From assembly GCF_001424545.1 (NCBI RefSeq), contig NZ_LMQL01000010.1:238673-302672 (forward strand): 64,000 nucleotides of DNA, written 5' to 3'. Under the pieces are notes generated by a model that made no database searches, had not been told where the DNA came from, and worked only from the letters and a program-made list of their open reading frames with translations. Shown here one piece after another: positions 1 through 14,743 of this stretch. The position numbers were made by a program, and so were the translations under genes. The stretch is from Ramlibacter sp. Leaf400 (GTDB lineage Bacteria > Pseudomonadota > Gammaproteobacteria > Burkholderiales > Burkholderiaceae_C). The number at the start of each line of letters is the position of its first letter. Positions within the stretch are counted from its first letter, which is position 1.

Positions 1-6
1 GAGCCG

Positions 7-453
7 GTGCTGCAGGTGCGCACCGGCTCGTGGTCCGAGCTGGGCCAGGACGCCGCCGCGATCCGCACGCGCGTCTTCGTGCAGGAGCAGCGCATCCCGG
101 CCGAGATGGAATGGGACGAGGCCGATGCCGCCGCGCTCCATGCCGTGGCGTACAACCGCCTCGGCCGGCCGGTGGCGACCGGCCGCCTGCTGCAACCTTC
201 GCCCGGCGTGGCCAAGATCGGCCGCATGGCCGTTCACGAGGTGCTGCGAGGCAGCGGCATGGGGCGGCAGGTGCTGATCTCGCTGCTGGAAGCGGCAGCG
301 CAGCGCGGCGACAAGCAGGCCGTGCTGCACGCCCAGCGCACCGCCGAGGACTTCTACCGCCGGCTGGGCTTCCGGCCGCAGGGTGAGCCCTTCGAGGAGG
401 CCGGCATCCCGCACGTCGAGATGGCGGCGGCGCTGCCCCTGCCGGGCCGTTGA
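7..453 (+). CDS. GNAT family N-acetyltransferase (ElaA-like)
   Basis: Predicted 148-residue acyl-CoA-dependent N-acetyltransferase; substrate unknown. The N-terminal stretch RVFVQEQRIP followed by EWDEAD resembles the ElaA/YjcF branch of GNATs. The acetyl-CoA loop is visible as RGSGMGRQVL near residues 80-90, and the C-terminal AEDFYRRLGF segment is the usual GNAT strand-helix end. The start is taken at GTG 7 because the protein already has family length there. The window begins only 6 bases upstream, so an earlier start cannot be excluded. The stop overlaps the next reading frame, suggesting co-transcription with the membrane protein that follows. Confidence 0.8.
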   Translation: MLQVRTGSWSELGQDAAAIRTRVFVQEQRIPAEMEWDEADAAALHAVAYNRLGRPVATGRLLQPSPGVAKIGRMAVHEVLRGSGMGRQVLISLLEAAAQRGDKQAVLHAQRTAEDFYRRLGFRPQGEPFEEAGIPHVEMAAALPLPGR

Positions 454-464
454 GCGGCGGCCGG

Positions 465-2681
465 ATGGCCAGGAAGAAGGCCCGCACGCCGGGCACCCCA
501 CCGCCTGCCGCGGCGACCACCGCACCGGTCGCCCCGTCACCGGTCGCGGACCGGGCCGACGAAGGTTCGCCCATCGTTCCGCTGCTGCTGGCGGCCATCC
601 TGCTGCTCGCGCCCGCGCTGGGCGTTCCCGACGAGCTGATGCTGCAAGACACGCTCAAGTCCATCGTCGTGTCCTTCGGCGCGCTGGCGGCGGCAATGGT
701 CTTCTTCTTCGAGCGCCGGCGCCGGCCCCAGGCCGTGCTGTGGCATCCGGTGCTCTGGCTGCCGCTGCTGCTGATGGCGTACTCGCTGGGCAGCATGGCC
801 TGGTCGCATGCCTACCTGGGCGCGGTGGAGGCGATCCGCTGGTTCGTGTTCGCGCTCCTGCTCTGGCTGGGACTGAACACGCTGGCGCGTTCGCGGCTGC
901 ACTGGGTCTTCTGGGGCATCCACGGCGGCGCGGTGATCGCCGCGGTGTGGGCGGCGCTGCAGTTCTGGGTGGACTGGCGCGGCTTCCCGCAAGGCCCGCC
1001 GCCGGCCTCGACCTTCATCAACCGCAACTTCTTCGCCGAGTTCGTGGTCTGCACGCTGCCGTTCTCGGCGCTGCTGCTGGCGCGGGCGCGGCAGACCGCC
1101 ACCATCGCCCTGCTGGCCGCGACCACGGCGCTGGTGATCGTCAGCGTGCTCATGACCGGCACCCGGGCCGCGCTGTTCGCGCTGTGGCTGCAGGTGCTGG
1201 TGGTGCTGCCCTTCATCCTGTGGCGCTACCGCGTCCAGCTGGCGCTGGGCGGCTGGGACACCGGCCGGCGCGCGCTGGCCGCGGGGCTGCTGCTGGTCGG
1301 CGTCCTGGGGATGGGGATGGTGCCCAGTGGCAACGACCGCCTGCTGGCCGAGGGCCGCGGCGCAACGCCGCTGGAGCGCGGCCTCAAGCGCACGGCCTCG
1401 GTCGCGGTGCCGAATGATCCGTCGGTCGGCATCCGCATGGTGATGTGGAAGGCGACGCTGCGCATGATGGCCGACCGGCCGCTGACCGGCGTGGGCGCCG
1501 GCGCCTGGGAGGTCCAGGTGCCGCTGTACCTGCCGCGCAGCAGCCAGGTCGAGGCCGACTACTACGTGCACAACGAGGTGCTGCAGATGCTGGCCGAGTA
1601 CGGGCTGGCCGGCGCGGTCTTCCTGCTCGGGCTGTTCGGCTGGCTGCTGCAGGCGGCCTGGCGCACCTGGCGGGCTCGTGACAGCGAGGCGATGGAGGAG
1701 GGCCCCTGGCGCGCGACGGCGTTGTGCGGCCTGCTGGCGTTGCTGCTGGTGAGCAACGCCGGCTTTCCCTGGCGGATGGCGACCACCGGCGCGTTGTTCG
1801 CGATCGCGCTGGCGGTCGTGGCCGCCTCCGACGCACGGCTGAGGGTCCAAGGCCGCATCGGGCCGGTCGCGCTGCCATGGACACGTCGCCGCTCGACCGC
1901 GGCGCTGGCCTGCGCGGGCGCCTGCACCGTGCTGGCCGCCCACATCACGCAGCAGGCGGCGGAGTGCGAGCGAAAGATCGTCGAGGCCGCCAAGATCGCG
2001 ATGCGGATCTCGGCCTCGGGCCGGCCGCAGGCGCGCGAGTGGGAAGGGGCCAAGGCGCAGATGCTGCAGCTCACCCGCGAAGCGATCGCGATCAATCCCC
2101 ACTACCGCAAGATCACCCCGATCGTGGCGGACGAACTCGCGAACTGGGGCGACTGGCACAACGCCTCCTGGATCTGGGAATCGGTGCTCGAGTCGCGGCC
2201 GCACATCGTGGCCATCCTCACCAACGTGGCCCGGGCGCACGCGCAGCTGGGGCGGCCGGAGCAGGCCTTGCGCACGCTCGAGCACGCCAAGTCGATCTCG
2301 CCGGATGCCCCATCGGTGCGCTCGCTCGAGGTGATCCTGCTGTCCCGCCACGGCCAGGATGAGCGCGCCCTCGATCTGGCACGGCGCGCCCTGCAGGGGG
2401 GCTTCTACGACGTGGACCTGCTGCGCAACGCCTTCCTGCTGGGCTGGCGCGCCGGCGACGACGCGCTGCTGTCCCGGGCGATGGAACTGCTGCTGGAGGA
2501 ATTCCCGGCGGTCCGCCCGGACAGCCTGCTGCTGCTGGCCGATTTCCAGCTCCGGGCGCTGAAGGACGAGGCCAGGGCGGTGGACAGCTGGCGCCAGGCC
2601 CTGGCCGCGGCACCGGCCGCGCGCCGGCCGGCGATCCTGGCCCACGTGCCGCCCGCGTTGCGGGAGCGCGTGGAGCGCTGA
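465..2681 (+). CDS. O-antigen ligase / PglL-like membrane protein with C-terminal TPRs
   Basis: About 738 residues. The first ~450 carry roughly a dozen hydrophobic segments. A Wzy_C-type periplasmic loop contains GVGAGAWE and YYVHNEVLQMLAEYGLAG, the conserved region of O-antigen ligases and of bacterial O-oligosaccharyltransferases such as PglL. The last ~230 residues are soluble and helical with TPR-like pairs (for example RAHAQLGRPEQALRTLEHAK). Families of this build transfer a lipid-linked glycan to lipid A or to pilin-like proteins; which applies here is inference. The start could be TTG 450, overlapping the previous stop, but ATG 465 (MARKK) is the better codon. It lies far from the polysaccharide cluster at 49-64 kb, which favours a protein-glycosylation or separate ligase role. 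Confidence 0.8.
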   Translation: MARKKARTPGTPPPAAATTAPVAPSPVADRADEGSPIVPLLLAAILLLAPALGVPDELMLQDTLKSIVVSFGALAAAMVFFFERRRRPQAVLWHPVLWLPLLLMAYSLGSMAWSHAYLGAVEAIRWFVFALLLWLGLNTLARSRLHWVFWGIHGGAVIAAVWAALQFWVDWRGFPQGPPPASTFINRNFFAEFVVCTLPFSALLLARARQTATIALLAATTALVIVSVLMTGTRAALFALWLQVLVVLPFILWRYRVQLALGGWDTGRRALAAGLLLVGVLGMGMVPSGNDRLLAEGRGATPLERGLKRTASVAVPNDPSVGIRMVMWKATLRMMADRPLTGVGAGAWEVQVPLYLPRSSQVEADYYVHNEVLQMLAEYGLAGAVFLLGLFGWLLQAAWRTWRARDSEAMEEGPWRATALCGLLALLLVSNAGFPWRMATTGALFAIALAVVAASDARLRVQGRIGPVALPWTRRRSTAALACAGACTVLAAHITQQAAECERKIVEAAKIAMRISASGRPQAREWEGAKAQMLQLTREAIAINPHYRKITPIVADELANWGDWHNASWIWESVLESRPHIVAILTNVARAHAQLGRPEQALRTLEHAKSISPDAPSVRSLEVILLSRHGQDERALDLARRALQGGFYDVDLLRNAFLLGWRAGDDALLSRAMELLLEEFPAVRPDSLLLLADFQLRALKDEARAVDSWRQALAAAPAARRPAILAHVPPALRERVER

Positions 2682-3599
2682 TCAGATGTCGGCGAGCAGC
2701 GGGTAGGGCAGGGGCAGGCGCTCGAGCGCCGGGCCTTCGGCGCTGCCCACCGTGAGGCGGCCGCTTTCGGCGGCGCTGGTCTGCATCGAGACGATCGCGT
2801 CCCAGCCGCCCGCGGGGGCCGGTGCGGCCTCGACCACCGTGCCGCAGGGCTGCGACGGGTCGCCCTCGTGGAACACCTCTTGCCCCGCCTGCATGGCGGC
2901 CGGGCCGTGCACCACGTAGCCGCGCCGCTTGAGCGTGCCGCGGAACTGGCTGCGGGCCACCACCTCCTGGCCCGGGTAGCAGCCCTTCTTGAAGTTCACG
3001 CCGCCGACCGATTCGTAGTTGAGCATCTGCGGCACGAACAGCTCGGTGACCGGCGCGGTGATGCTGGCGATGCCGCTGCGCACCTTGCCCCAGAGCCAGG
3101 CTTCCAGCGGCAGCTCGGCGCCCGCGGGAGGCGCCTCGCCGGCGGGGGCGATCCACAGAGCGCGCGGCTGGCCGTCGGCCGGGTAGAGCGACACGACCTG
3201 GGCCGCGCCCGCGGCGTGTTGGGCCCAGGGCTCGCGCGGGCCCCCCAGCGCCTTCGCGGCGGCGTCGCCGGCCAGGCCGAACAGGGCGAATTCGTCTGAC
3301 GCGTCGCTCAGCTTCACCCTGGACCGCAGCACGAACATCGACAGGCGCTTGAGCGTGGGCGCGAGCAGGTCGCGCGAGGTGACCAGCAGGATCTGGTCGG
3401 CGCCCAGGGGCACGCCGACGAAGCTGGCCAGCATGCGGCCCTTGGCATTGCAGAACGCGGCCAGCCGCGCCTGGCCCGGCGGCAGGAGCGCGAAATCCTG
3501 GGTGAGCTGGTTGTGCAGGAAGCGCGCGGCCTCCTCGCCTTGCGCGCGGATCACGCCAAGTTGCGGCAGGGCGCAACGCCCTTCGAGGGACTGGACCAT
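2682..3599 (-). CDS. ygfZ: Folate-binding protein YgfZ (Fe-S cluster maintenance)
   Basis: About 305 residues of the GcvT-related YgfZ/Iba57 family, which uses a folate to support repair or assembly of certain iron-sulfur enzymes in the cytoplasm. The diagnostic motif KKGCYPGQE, holding the essential cysteine, is present about two thirds along, followed by VVARSQFRGTLKRRGY. A GTG in frame at 3629 would add ten residues. ATG 3599 (MVQSLEGRC) is preferred because it leaves room for a divergent promoter with mltG. The stop lies next to the convergent stop at 2681. Confidence 0.93.
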   Translation of the reverse strand: MVQSLEGRCALPQLGVIRAQGEEAARFLHNQLTQDFALLPPGQARLAAFCNAKGRMLASFVGVPLGADQILLVTSRDLLAPTLKRLSMFVLRSRVKLSDASDEFALFGLAGDAAAKALGGPREPWAQHAAGAAQVVSLYPADGQPRALWIAPAGEAPPAGAELPLEAWLWGKVRSGIASITAPVTELFVPQMLNYESVGGVNFKKGCYPGQEVVARSQFRGTLKRRGYVVHGPAAMQAGQEVFHEGDPSQPCGTVVEAAPAPAGGWDAIVSMQTSAAESGRLTVGSAEGPALERLPLPYPLLADI

Positions 3600-3646
3600 C
3601 GCTCCATTATCATGGCCCCTCGAATTCACTCGGGTGATCAGGGACA

Positions 3647-4642
3647 GTGGCGCGCTTGCTCAAGACGGTCTTCCTGTTCGGCGCGCTGGCCCTCCTGGCC
3701 GCCGCCGGCGCAGGGTGGTGGTGGGTCCACCAGCCCCTGCGGCTGCCGGCCGCCTCGGTCGACCTTTCCATCGAGCCCGGCACCCTGCCGCGCGGCGTGG
3801 CGCAGGCCGTCAGCGATGCCGGCGTGGCCGTGAACCCGGACCTCCTTTACGGCTGGTTCCGCCTCTCGGGGCAGGCGCGGCAGATCAAGGCCGGCAGCTA
3901 TGAGCTCGAGGCGGGCATCACGCCCAGGCGGCTGCTGTCCAAGCTGGCGCGCGGCGAGGAGAGCCTGCGCGCGATCACCCTGGTCGAGGGCTGGAACATC
4001 CGCCAGCTGCGCGTCGCGCTCGCCAAGGAGGAAAGCCTGCGGCAGGAGGCCGGCAAGCTGGACGACGCCGCGCTGATGGCGCTCCTGGGCCGCGCGGGCC
4101 AGCATCCGGAAGGGCGCTTCTTCCCCGACACCTACACCTACGCCAAGGGCAGCACGGACACCGCGGTGCTGCGCCGTGCGATGCGCGCGATGGACCGCCG
4201 GCTGGAGGCGGCCTGGGCCCAGCGCTCCCCGCAGGCCGCGGTGAAGTCGCCGGACGAGGCGCTGATCCTGGCCAGCATCGTCGAGAAGGAGACCGGCCGC
4301 GGGGCGGACCGGCCGCTGATCTCGGCCGTGTTCAACAACCGGCTGCGCATCGGCATGGCGCTGCAGACGGACCCCACGGTGATCTACGGCATGGGCGAAG
4401 CGTTCAAGGGCAACCTGCGCAAGGTGGACCTGCAGACCGACACGCCCTGGAACACCTACACGCGCCCCGGCCTGCCGCCCACGCCCATTGCCATGCCCGG
4501 ACGCGCCGCGCTGCTGGCGGCGGTGCAGCCGGCGCCGGCGAAGGCGCTGTACTTCGTCGCGCGCGGCGATGGCAGCAGCCATTTCAGCGAGAGCCTGGAC
4601 GAGCACAACCGGGCCGTGAACCGCTACCAGAGGGGCCAGTGA
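3647..4642 (+). CDS. mltG: Endolytic murein transglycosylase MltG (YceG-like)
   Basis: 331 residues. An N-terminal membrane anchor (residues 4-26, ending GWWWV) is followed by the YceG catalytic domain. Visible family motifs are [12 protein letters not shown] (catalytic Glu), [16 protein letters not shown] and [15 protein letters not shown]. MltG cleaves nascent glycan strands at the inner membrane and is thought to end peptidoglycan chain growth. The start is GTG 3647, divergent from ygfZ over about 47 bp. Its stop overlaps the tmk start as GTGA, the conserved mltG-tmk-holB order in proteobacteria. Confidence 0.95.
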   Translation: MARLLKTVFLFGALALLAAAGAGWWWVHQPLRLPAASVDLSIEPGTLPRGVAQAVSDAGVAVNPDLLYGWFRLSGQARQIKAGSYELEAGITPRRLLSKLARGEESLRAITLVEGWNIRQLRVALAKEESLRQEAGKLDDAALMALLGRAGQHPEGRFFPDTYTYAKGSTDTAVLRRAMRAMDRRLEAAWAQRSPQAAVKSPDEALILASIVEKETGRGADRPLISAVFNNRLRIGMALQTDPTVIYGMGEAFKGNLRKVDLQTDTPWNTYTRPGLPPTPIAMPGRAALLAAVQPAPAKALYFVARGDGSSHFSESLDEHNRAVNRYQRGQ

Positions 4643-5279
4643 CGGCCGGCCTCTTCATCAGCTTCGAAGGCATCGACGGCGCGGGCAAGTCCACCCACGT
4701 CCAGGCGCTGGCGCAGGCCTTGCGCGACGCGGGCCGCACGGTGACGCTCACGCGCGAGCCCGGCGGCACGCCGCTGGCGGAACAGCTGCGGGCGCTGGCG
4801 CTCAACGCGGCCATGGACCCGCTGACCGAGGCGCTCCTCATGTTCGCTGCCCGCCGCGACCACCTGCAGCAGGTGATCGAGCCGGCCCTGGCCCGCGGCG
4901 AGGTGGTGCTGTGCGACCGCTTCACCGATGCCACCTTCGCCTACCAGGGCGGGGGCCGGGGGTTCGACCTGGCGGTGCTCGGCCAGCTCGAACGCTGGGT
5001 TCAGTCCGTCGACGCCCTGCCGCCGGGGGAGCTGCGGCAGCCGCTGCTCACGCTGTGGTTCGAGTTGCCGCCGGAAGTCGCGGCCCAGCGCCTGGCCGGC
5101 GCCCGCGCGCCCGACCGCTTCGAATCGCAGCCGGTGGCGTTCTTCCGCAAGGTGGCCGACGGCTACGCCCGGCGCGCCGCGCGCGACCCGGGGCGTTTCG
5201 CGCGCATCGATGGCAGCCAGCCGCGTGAGCAGGTCTGGGAGCAGGTGCTCGGGGCGGTGCGGGCGAAGGGATTCCTCGA

Positions 5280-5283
<4 letters not shown>
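4639..5283 (+). CDS. tmk: Thymidylate kinase
   Basis: 214 residues, converting dTMP to dTDP with ATP. The P-loop reads [11 protein letters not shown] (residues 9-19), the TMP-binding DRF motif is in [18 protein letters not shown], and an acidic/basic LID region follows. Length and motifs are fully typical. The start is GTG 4639, overlapping the mltG stop, and the stop overlaps holB as ATGA, so translation of the three is probably coupled. Confidence 0.97.
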
Positions 5284-6275
<992 letters not shown>

Positions 6276-6285
6276 TCAGCCCCCC

Positions 6286-6642
6286 ATGAGCACGTCCGCC
6301 ACCCCGCGCCCCAGCGTCATCCAGCTCGCCATCAAGGAGAAGGCGGCGCTGTATGCGGCCTACATCCCGTTGTTCGCGGACGGCGGGGTCTTCATCCCGA
6401 CCACGCGCGACTACAAGCTGGGCGACGACGTCTACGTGCTGCTGTCGCTGCCGGACGATCCGCAGCGCTATCCGGTGGCCGGCAAGGTCGCGTGGGTCAC
6501 GCCCCCGCGGGCCGCGGCCAACCGCACCCAGGGCGTCGGCGTGCGCTTTCCGGCCGACGAGAAGTCCAAGCTGCTCAAGCTCAAGATCGAAGAGGTCCTG
6601 GGCGGCCACCTGGCGTCCGAGCGGCCCACCCAGACCATCTGA
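6286..6642 (+). CDS. pilZ: Type IV pilus PilZ-domain protein
   Basis: 118 residues made of a single PilZ beta-barrel domain. It follows holB by 10 bp, the same neighbourhood as pilZ in Pseudomonas and many betaproteobacteria. The arginine pair RxxxR and the D/NxSxxG motif used for c-di-GMP binding are not seen, as in the classical pilus-assembly PilZ, which works by protein contacts (with PilB and FimX in other species) rather than by binding c-di-GMP. The pilus role is inferred from this family and gene order. Confidence 0.85.
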   Translation: MSTSATPRPSVIQLAIKEKAALYAAYIPLFADGGVFIPTTRDYKLGDDVYVLLSLPDDPQRYPVAGKVAWVTPPRAAANRTQGVGVRFPADEKSKLLKLKIEEVLGGHLASERPTQTI

Positions 6643-6684
6643 ACCCGCCCGCGACCCTGCGCGGCGCTGGTGCATCATCGGCGG

Positions 6685-7491
6685 ATGTTCGTCGATTCGC
6701 ACTGTCACCTGAGCTTTCCTGAACTGTCCAGCCGCCTGGACGAGATCCGCGCCGCCATGGCGCAGGCCGGCGTCGACCGGGCCCTGTGCATCTGCACCAC
6801 GCTGGAGGAATTCGAGACTGTCCATGCCCTGGCGCTGGCCCATGACAACTTCTGGTCCACCGTCGGCGTCCATCCCGACAACGAGGGCGTGACCGAGCCC
6901 AGCCTGGACGACCTGCTGACGCGCGCGGCACTGCCCAAGGTGGTGGCGATCGGCGAAACCGGCCTGGACTACTACCAGATGGACGAGCGCAAGGGCGGCC
7001 GCGGCATTGCCGACCTGGAATGGCAGCGGGAGCGCTTTCGCACCCACATCCGGGCGGCGCGGCAGACCGGCAAGCCGCTGGTGATCCACACCCGGGCCTC
7101 GTCCGACGACACCGTGGCGATCCTGAAGGAGGAGGGCGAAGACGGCTCGGCGGGCAGCGCGGGGGGCGTCTTCCACTGCTTCACCGAGACGGCGCAGGTC
7201 GCCCGTGCCGCGCTCGACCTGGGCTTCTACATCTCGTTTTCCGGGATCCTGACCTTCAAGAGCGCCGCCGACCTGCGGGAGGTGGCGGCCTTCGTGCCGG
7301 AAGACCGGCTGCTCATCGAGACCGACAGCCCCTACCTGGCGCCGGTGCCGTACCGGGGCAAGACCAACGACCCGTCGCTGGTGCCGTACGTGGCCCGGCA
7401 GATCGCCGAGCTGCGCGGGTTGCCGGTGGAGGCCGTGGGCGAGCTCACCAGCCGCAATTTCGAACGCCTGTTCGCAGGGGTTTCGTCATGA
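6685..7491 (+). CDS. TatD family metal-dependent hydrolase
   Basis: About 268 residues with the TatD amidohydrolase signature: the metal ligands of DSHCHL at the N-terminus, [26 protein letters not shown] and ETDSPYLAP. Family members are metal-dependent deoxyribonucleases; the substrate here is not shown. An upstream in-frame GTG (6670) would add MHHRR; ATG 6685 starts directly at the conserved FVDSH. The stop overlaps the ankyrin gene start as ATGA. Confidence 0.92.
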   Translation: MFVDSHCHLSFPELSSRLDEIRAAMAQAGVDRALCICTTLEEFETVHALALAHDNFWSTVGVHPDNEGVTEPSLDDLLTRAALPKVVAIGETGLDYYQMDERKGGRGIADLEWQRERFRTHIRAARQTGKPLVIHTRASSDDTVAILKEEGEDGSAGSAGGVFHCFTETAQVARAALDLGFYISFSGILTFKSAADLREVAAFVPEDRLLIETDSPYLAPVPYRGKTNDPSLVPYVARQIAELRGLPVEAVGELTSRNFERLFAGVSS

Positions 7492-8147
7492 GGAAGTACT
7501 TCAGGTTCGCCATTTATCTTCTTGTCGCAGCTTGGTTTTCAGCCGCGCAAGCCGGCTCCTACGACGACTTCTTCACGGCCATCAAGCAGGACGATCCTGC
7601 GACGATCACCCAGCTCCTCAAGCGCGGGTTCGACCCGGACACGCGCAGCCCGGACGGCCAGAACGGCCTGTTCCTGGCTCTGCGGGAAGGCTCGCTCAAG
7701 GCGGCCCAGGCGCTGGTCGACTGGCCCAAGACCAACGTCGAGGCCCGCAACGCCCAGGACGAGAGCCCGCTGATGATGGCCGCGCTCAAGGGCCACACGG
7801 CCCTGGTCAAGAAGCTCATCGAGCGCGACGCCGACATCAACAAGCCCGGCTGGGCGCCGCTGCATTACGCGGCCACCGGCGGGCACCTGGCGATCATGGA
7901 ACTGCTGCTGGAGCACCATGCCTTCATCGACGCCGAGTCGCCCAACGGCACCACGCCGCTGATGATGGCCGCGCACTACGGCACGCCGGCAGCGGTCAAG
8001 CTGCTGCTGGAGGCCGGCGCGGACACGGCCATGAAGAACCAGCTCGGCCTGACGGCCGTCGATTTCGCCCGGCGCGGCAACCGGCCGGACGCGCTGGAGC
8101 TGATTTCGGGGCACATCCGGAAGCAGCAGCCCAAGGGGAAGTGGTAA
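7488..8147 (+). CDS. Exported ankyrin-repeat protein
   Basis: 219 residues. A signal peptide ([21 protein letters not shown], about residues 2-22, probable cleavage after AQA) is followed by four to five ankyrin repeats, for example [27 protein letters not shown] and [25 protein letters not shown]. Ankyrin repeats mediate protein contacts; a periplasmic location is inferred from the signal. The start ATG 7488 overlaps the tatD stop by 4 bp, so it belongs to the holB-pilZ-tatD transcription run. The reading frame is open far upstream of this ATG, but that part is a shadow of tatD. Confidence 0.88.
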   Translation: MRKYFRFAIYLLVAAWFSAAQAGSYDDFFTAIKQDDPATITQLLKRGFDPDTRSPDGQNGLFLALREGSLKAAQALVDWPKTNVEARNAQDESPLMMAALKGHTALVKKLIERDADINKPGWAPLHYAATGGHLAIMELLLEHHAFIDAESPNGTTPLMMAAHYGTPAAVKLLLEAGADTAMKNQLGLTAVDFARRGNRPDALELISGHIRKQQPKGKW

Positions 8148-8248
8148 AGCCTGCCTGAGGTCGTCGGCGTCAGCGCGTGTGACTGGCGACAGCTCTCGTT
8201 TGTCGTCCGCTTCCATAGCCTGCGTCCCTTTTCATCATGGGGCCAGCA

Positions 8249-8824
8249 ATGGACAGACGCTCTGCATTGGGCTTGATGGCGGCGACCGCGGGCGCCGGCC
8301 TTGTCGGCTGCGCTTTCTCATCGAAGCCGGTCGATCCCTCGGCCGAAGACCTTTCGGTGATCTTCGGATTCATCGACATGAGCGACGCGCCCTCCAACAT
8401 CAAGTGGGTTTCCCTCAAGGCCTATGGTGCAGGCGCTTCCAGCTACCGTGCCGGCGTGGAGGATGGAATGTTCTTCCACGTCGGCGTCAAGCCCGGCGCC
8501 TACCAGGTAGAGCGCTTCGGCGGGGACAGAAGCCTGATCCCGGTCTTCGGCCAGCCGTACGAATACGACTGGGGTACGCGAGGCCGGAACAGCACGGCCG
8601 TACGAATCGAGCGCCCAGGTGTGTTCTTCATGGGAGCCCATCGGTATGTGAGCCAGCCGTCAGGTATCTTCGAACAGGCCAAGTTCGAGATGCAGCCGAT
8701 GTCCAGCCCGGGTGAGCGCGACGGTTGGCAGAAGCTGCTGCGGATCATGGAGGCCGATCCGTCCTTGAGTACGTACCGGCATCAGATCAGGCGGATCAGG
8801 GCCAAATTGGGAGCGGGTCAATGA
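8249..8824 (+). CDS. Putative Tat/lipoprotein, unknown function
   Basis: 191 residues, family not recognised. The N-terminus MDRRSALGLMAATAGAGLVGC combines a twin arginine, a hydrophobic stretch and a lipobox ending in Cys, so the product is probably exported and lipid-anchored. The mature part is rich in aromatic and beta-type residues (FYxxGVKPGAYQVERFGG-like segment near residues 80-95), suggestive of a small beta-sandwich. ATG 8249 is chosen over ATG 8237 because it places the RR at the very start of the signal. Its stop overlaps the next lipoprotein gene as ATGA, so the two are probably made together. Confidence 0.75.
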   Translation: MDRRSALGLMAATAGAGLVGCAFSSKPVDPSAEDLSVIFGFIDMSDAPSNIKWVSLKAYGAGASSYRAGVEDGMFFHVGVKPGAYQVERFGGDRSLIPVFGQPYEYDWGTRGRNSTAVRIERPGVFFMGAHRYVSQPSGIFEQAKFEMQPMSSPGERDGWQKLLRIMEADPSLSTYRHQIRRIRAKLGAGQ

Positions 8825-9477
8825 GCGCTCGATGCCCAGGCCGCCGGGTGGCACTTGTCGCGTTCGGCGGCGCGATGCTCTTGGGTTCTGCCGGCTGCGG
8901 TTCGCTGATTCCCATCCGACTCCCGGAAGCCTCGGAGGCCGGCGCGCGGAGTGGCGACGTCCTGATTGTCGGCAAGATCGACATCATTCCGCCGATCGCC
9001 CCTGGCGAGCAAAAGATCCGCGCTGGCAGCTTCGGCCTGGACCCGGCGGACATCAAGGGAAAACTGCAGCAGCGCGCGCTGCTGTACCTGTCCGACGCGC
9101 CATCGACGCAACGGGAAGGTTCAGGCGACTACATCAATCCACGGCTTGGAGATTGGTTCGCCTACTGGGTGCCGCGCGGGAAAAGGCACATCACGGAGGC
9201 AGTCGTCGTCATGGACTTCCAGACGGTGATCACAGGCCGCCGGCAGGCGCACACGCAGTCGTCCGAGTTGCTTCTGCCGGCTCCAGTCTCGATCGACATC
9301 CAGGCCCAGGATTCGGCCGTCTACGTGGGTTCATGGCGGGTCTGGCGTGACGAGTTCAATTCAGTCACGCGCATTCAAGCCAACCAGGAGCTTCGGGAGG
9401 CCCAGGCAGCCGTGAAGCGCCTTGTGGGTCGGGATGTACCGATAAGGACCGCGATTCCGAAAGGTTTGGCGCGGTGA
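8821..9477 (+). CDS. Putative lipoprotein, partner of upstream gene
   Basis: About 218 residues, family not recognised. The signal VALVAFGGAMLLGSAGC ends in a lipobox, so a lipid-anchored envelope protein is likely. The mature region contains DVLIVGKIDIIPPIAPGEQ and a central WFAYWVPRGKRHITE segment, mostly predicted beta. The start ATG 8821 is set by the 4-bp overlap with the preceding gene; the open frame upstream is a shadow. The pair sits between conserved blocks and looks like lineage-specific envelope genes. Confidence 0.72.
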   Translation: MSARCPGRRVALVAFGGAMLLGSAGCGSLIPIRLPEASEAGARSGDVLIVGKIDIIPPIAPGEQKIRAGSFGLDPADIKGKLQQRALLYLSDAPSTQREGSGDYINPRLGDWFAYWVPRGKRHITEAVVVMDFQTVITGRRQAHTQSSELLLPAPVSIDIQAQDSAVYVGSWRVWRDEFNSVTRIQANQELREAQAAVKRLVGRDVPIRTAIPKGLAR

Positions 9478-9767
9478 GACGGCCCCTTGAGCACCTCTCA
9501 ATTAACTAGATACGATGTGCATTATGTCAAATGAATGATTGAACCAAGGTCAGGTGGGTCGTTACGAGTGCGACTCGCGCCAAAGCGTACGAATGACCTA
9601 CAGCCCTGACACAGACCGTCACACCCTCACTTCTAGTTACCAACTACCGGGCTGCCGATCTGCAATCTGTGAACTAAATCACCGATCGGGCTTGCTTCCG
9701 GCTGAGTCAAGACCTACCTTGTCAGCCTGCTGCCGAATTCGGGCAGATCAGGGACAAAAAAGACACC
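9478..9767. other. Intergenic region upstream of orphan 113-aa protein
   Basis: 290 bases of visibly lower GC than the surroundings without a supportable gene. A 17-bp near-palindrome CTGCCGAATTCGGGCAG at 9730-9746 lies just before the start of the next gene and could be an operator. The CTGTCYW heptamers found before the paralogous locus at 44.2-44.8 kb are absent here. Confidence 0.45.
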
Positions 9768-10109
9768 ATGGCCTGGATCACACCGAGTCTTCGCAACAGC
9801 CTCTACGGCCTCCTCGGACATGCACAGCCCAGCGAATCGCTGCTGGACAACCGAACCGAGGACATCCGCGAATCCATGCTCGACCTGCTCGGGGACAACG
9901 GTGCCCGCAAGCACCCGAACGTGATCCGGCGCATCCGCTATGCGTCCGACGTGCACTCCCTTTGGTACTTGCGCGGTGACCTGATGGCGGTGTTGGCCGA
10001 CGTCCATGGGGAAGCCATCGCGCGGCGCCAGGTGCGCAAGCTGACCGACATGTTCCGCGGCGTGCTGCCCGGAGCGCTGACCTCGCGCCGCAGCGCCCTG
10101 TTCGGCTGA
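9768..10109 (+). CDS. Small helical protein, paralog of the 45930 gene
   Basis: 113 residues, function unknown. It aligns along its length with the protein at 45930-46292: shared LRNSL near the N-terminus, EDIR followed by a hydrophobic LL, RR-I/L-RYA, V-SLW-Y/F, RG-D/E-LMA and a closing LP segment. Predicted mostly helical, no signal peptide. Here it stands alone, without the MerR/cyclase-like gene that precedes its paralog. The gene is short and flanked by an AT-richer leader. Homology to the second copy is the main evidence that it is real. Confidence 0.75.
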   Translation: MAWITPSLRNSLYGLLGHAQPSESLLDNRTEDIRESMLDLLGDNGARKHPNVIRRIRYASDVHSLWYLRGDLMAVLADVHGEAIARRQVRKLTDMFRGVLPGALTSRRSALFG

Positions 10110-10119
10110 CCGGCGCCGG

Positions 10120-13047
<2,928 letters not shown>

Positions 13048-13128
13048 GGGCGGGCTCCTCGTCGTCGTCCGCACTGTAGCCGCGGCGGGCGGACACAGCG
13101 ACGCGATTTGCGCATCACTGCGATGCGC

Positions 13129-14742
<1,614 letters not shown>

Positions 14743-14743
14743 G

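Noticed and set aside
9539..9979. Possible gene upstream of and overlapping the 9768 protein
   Set aside because: No family, no ribosome site, and its 3' part overlaps the supported 9768 gene in another frame.
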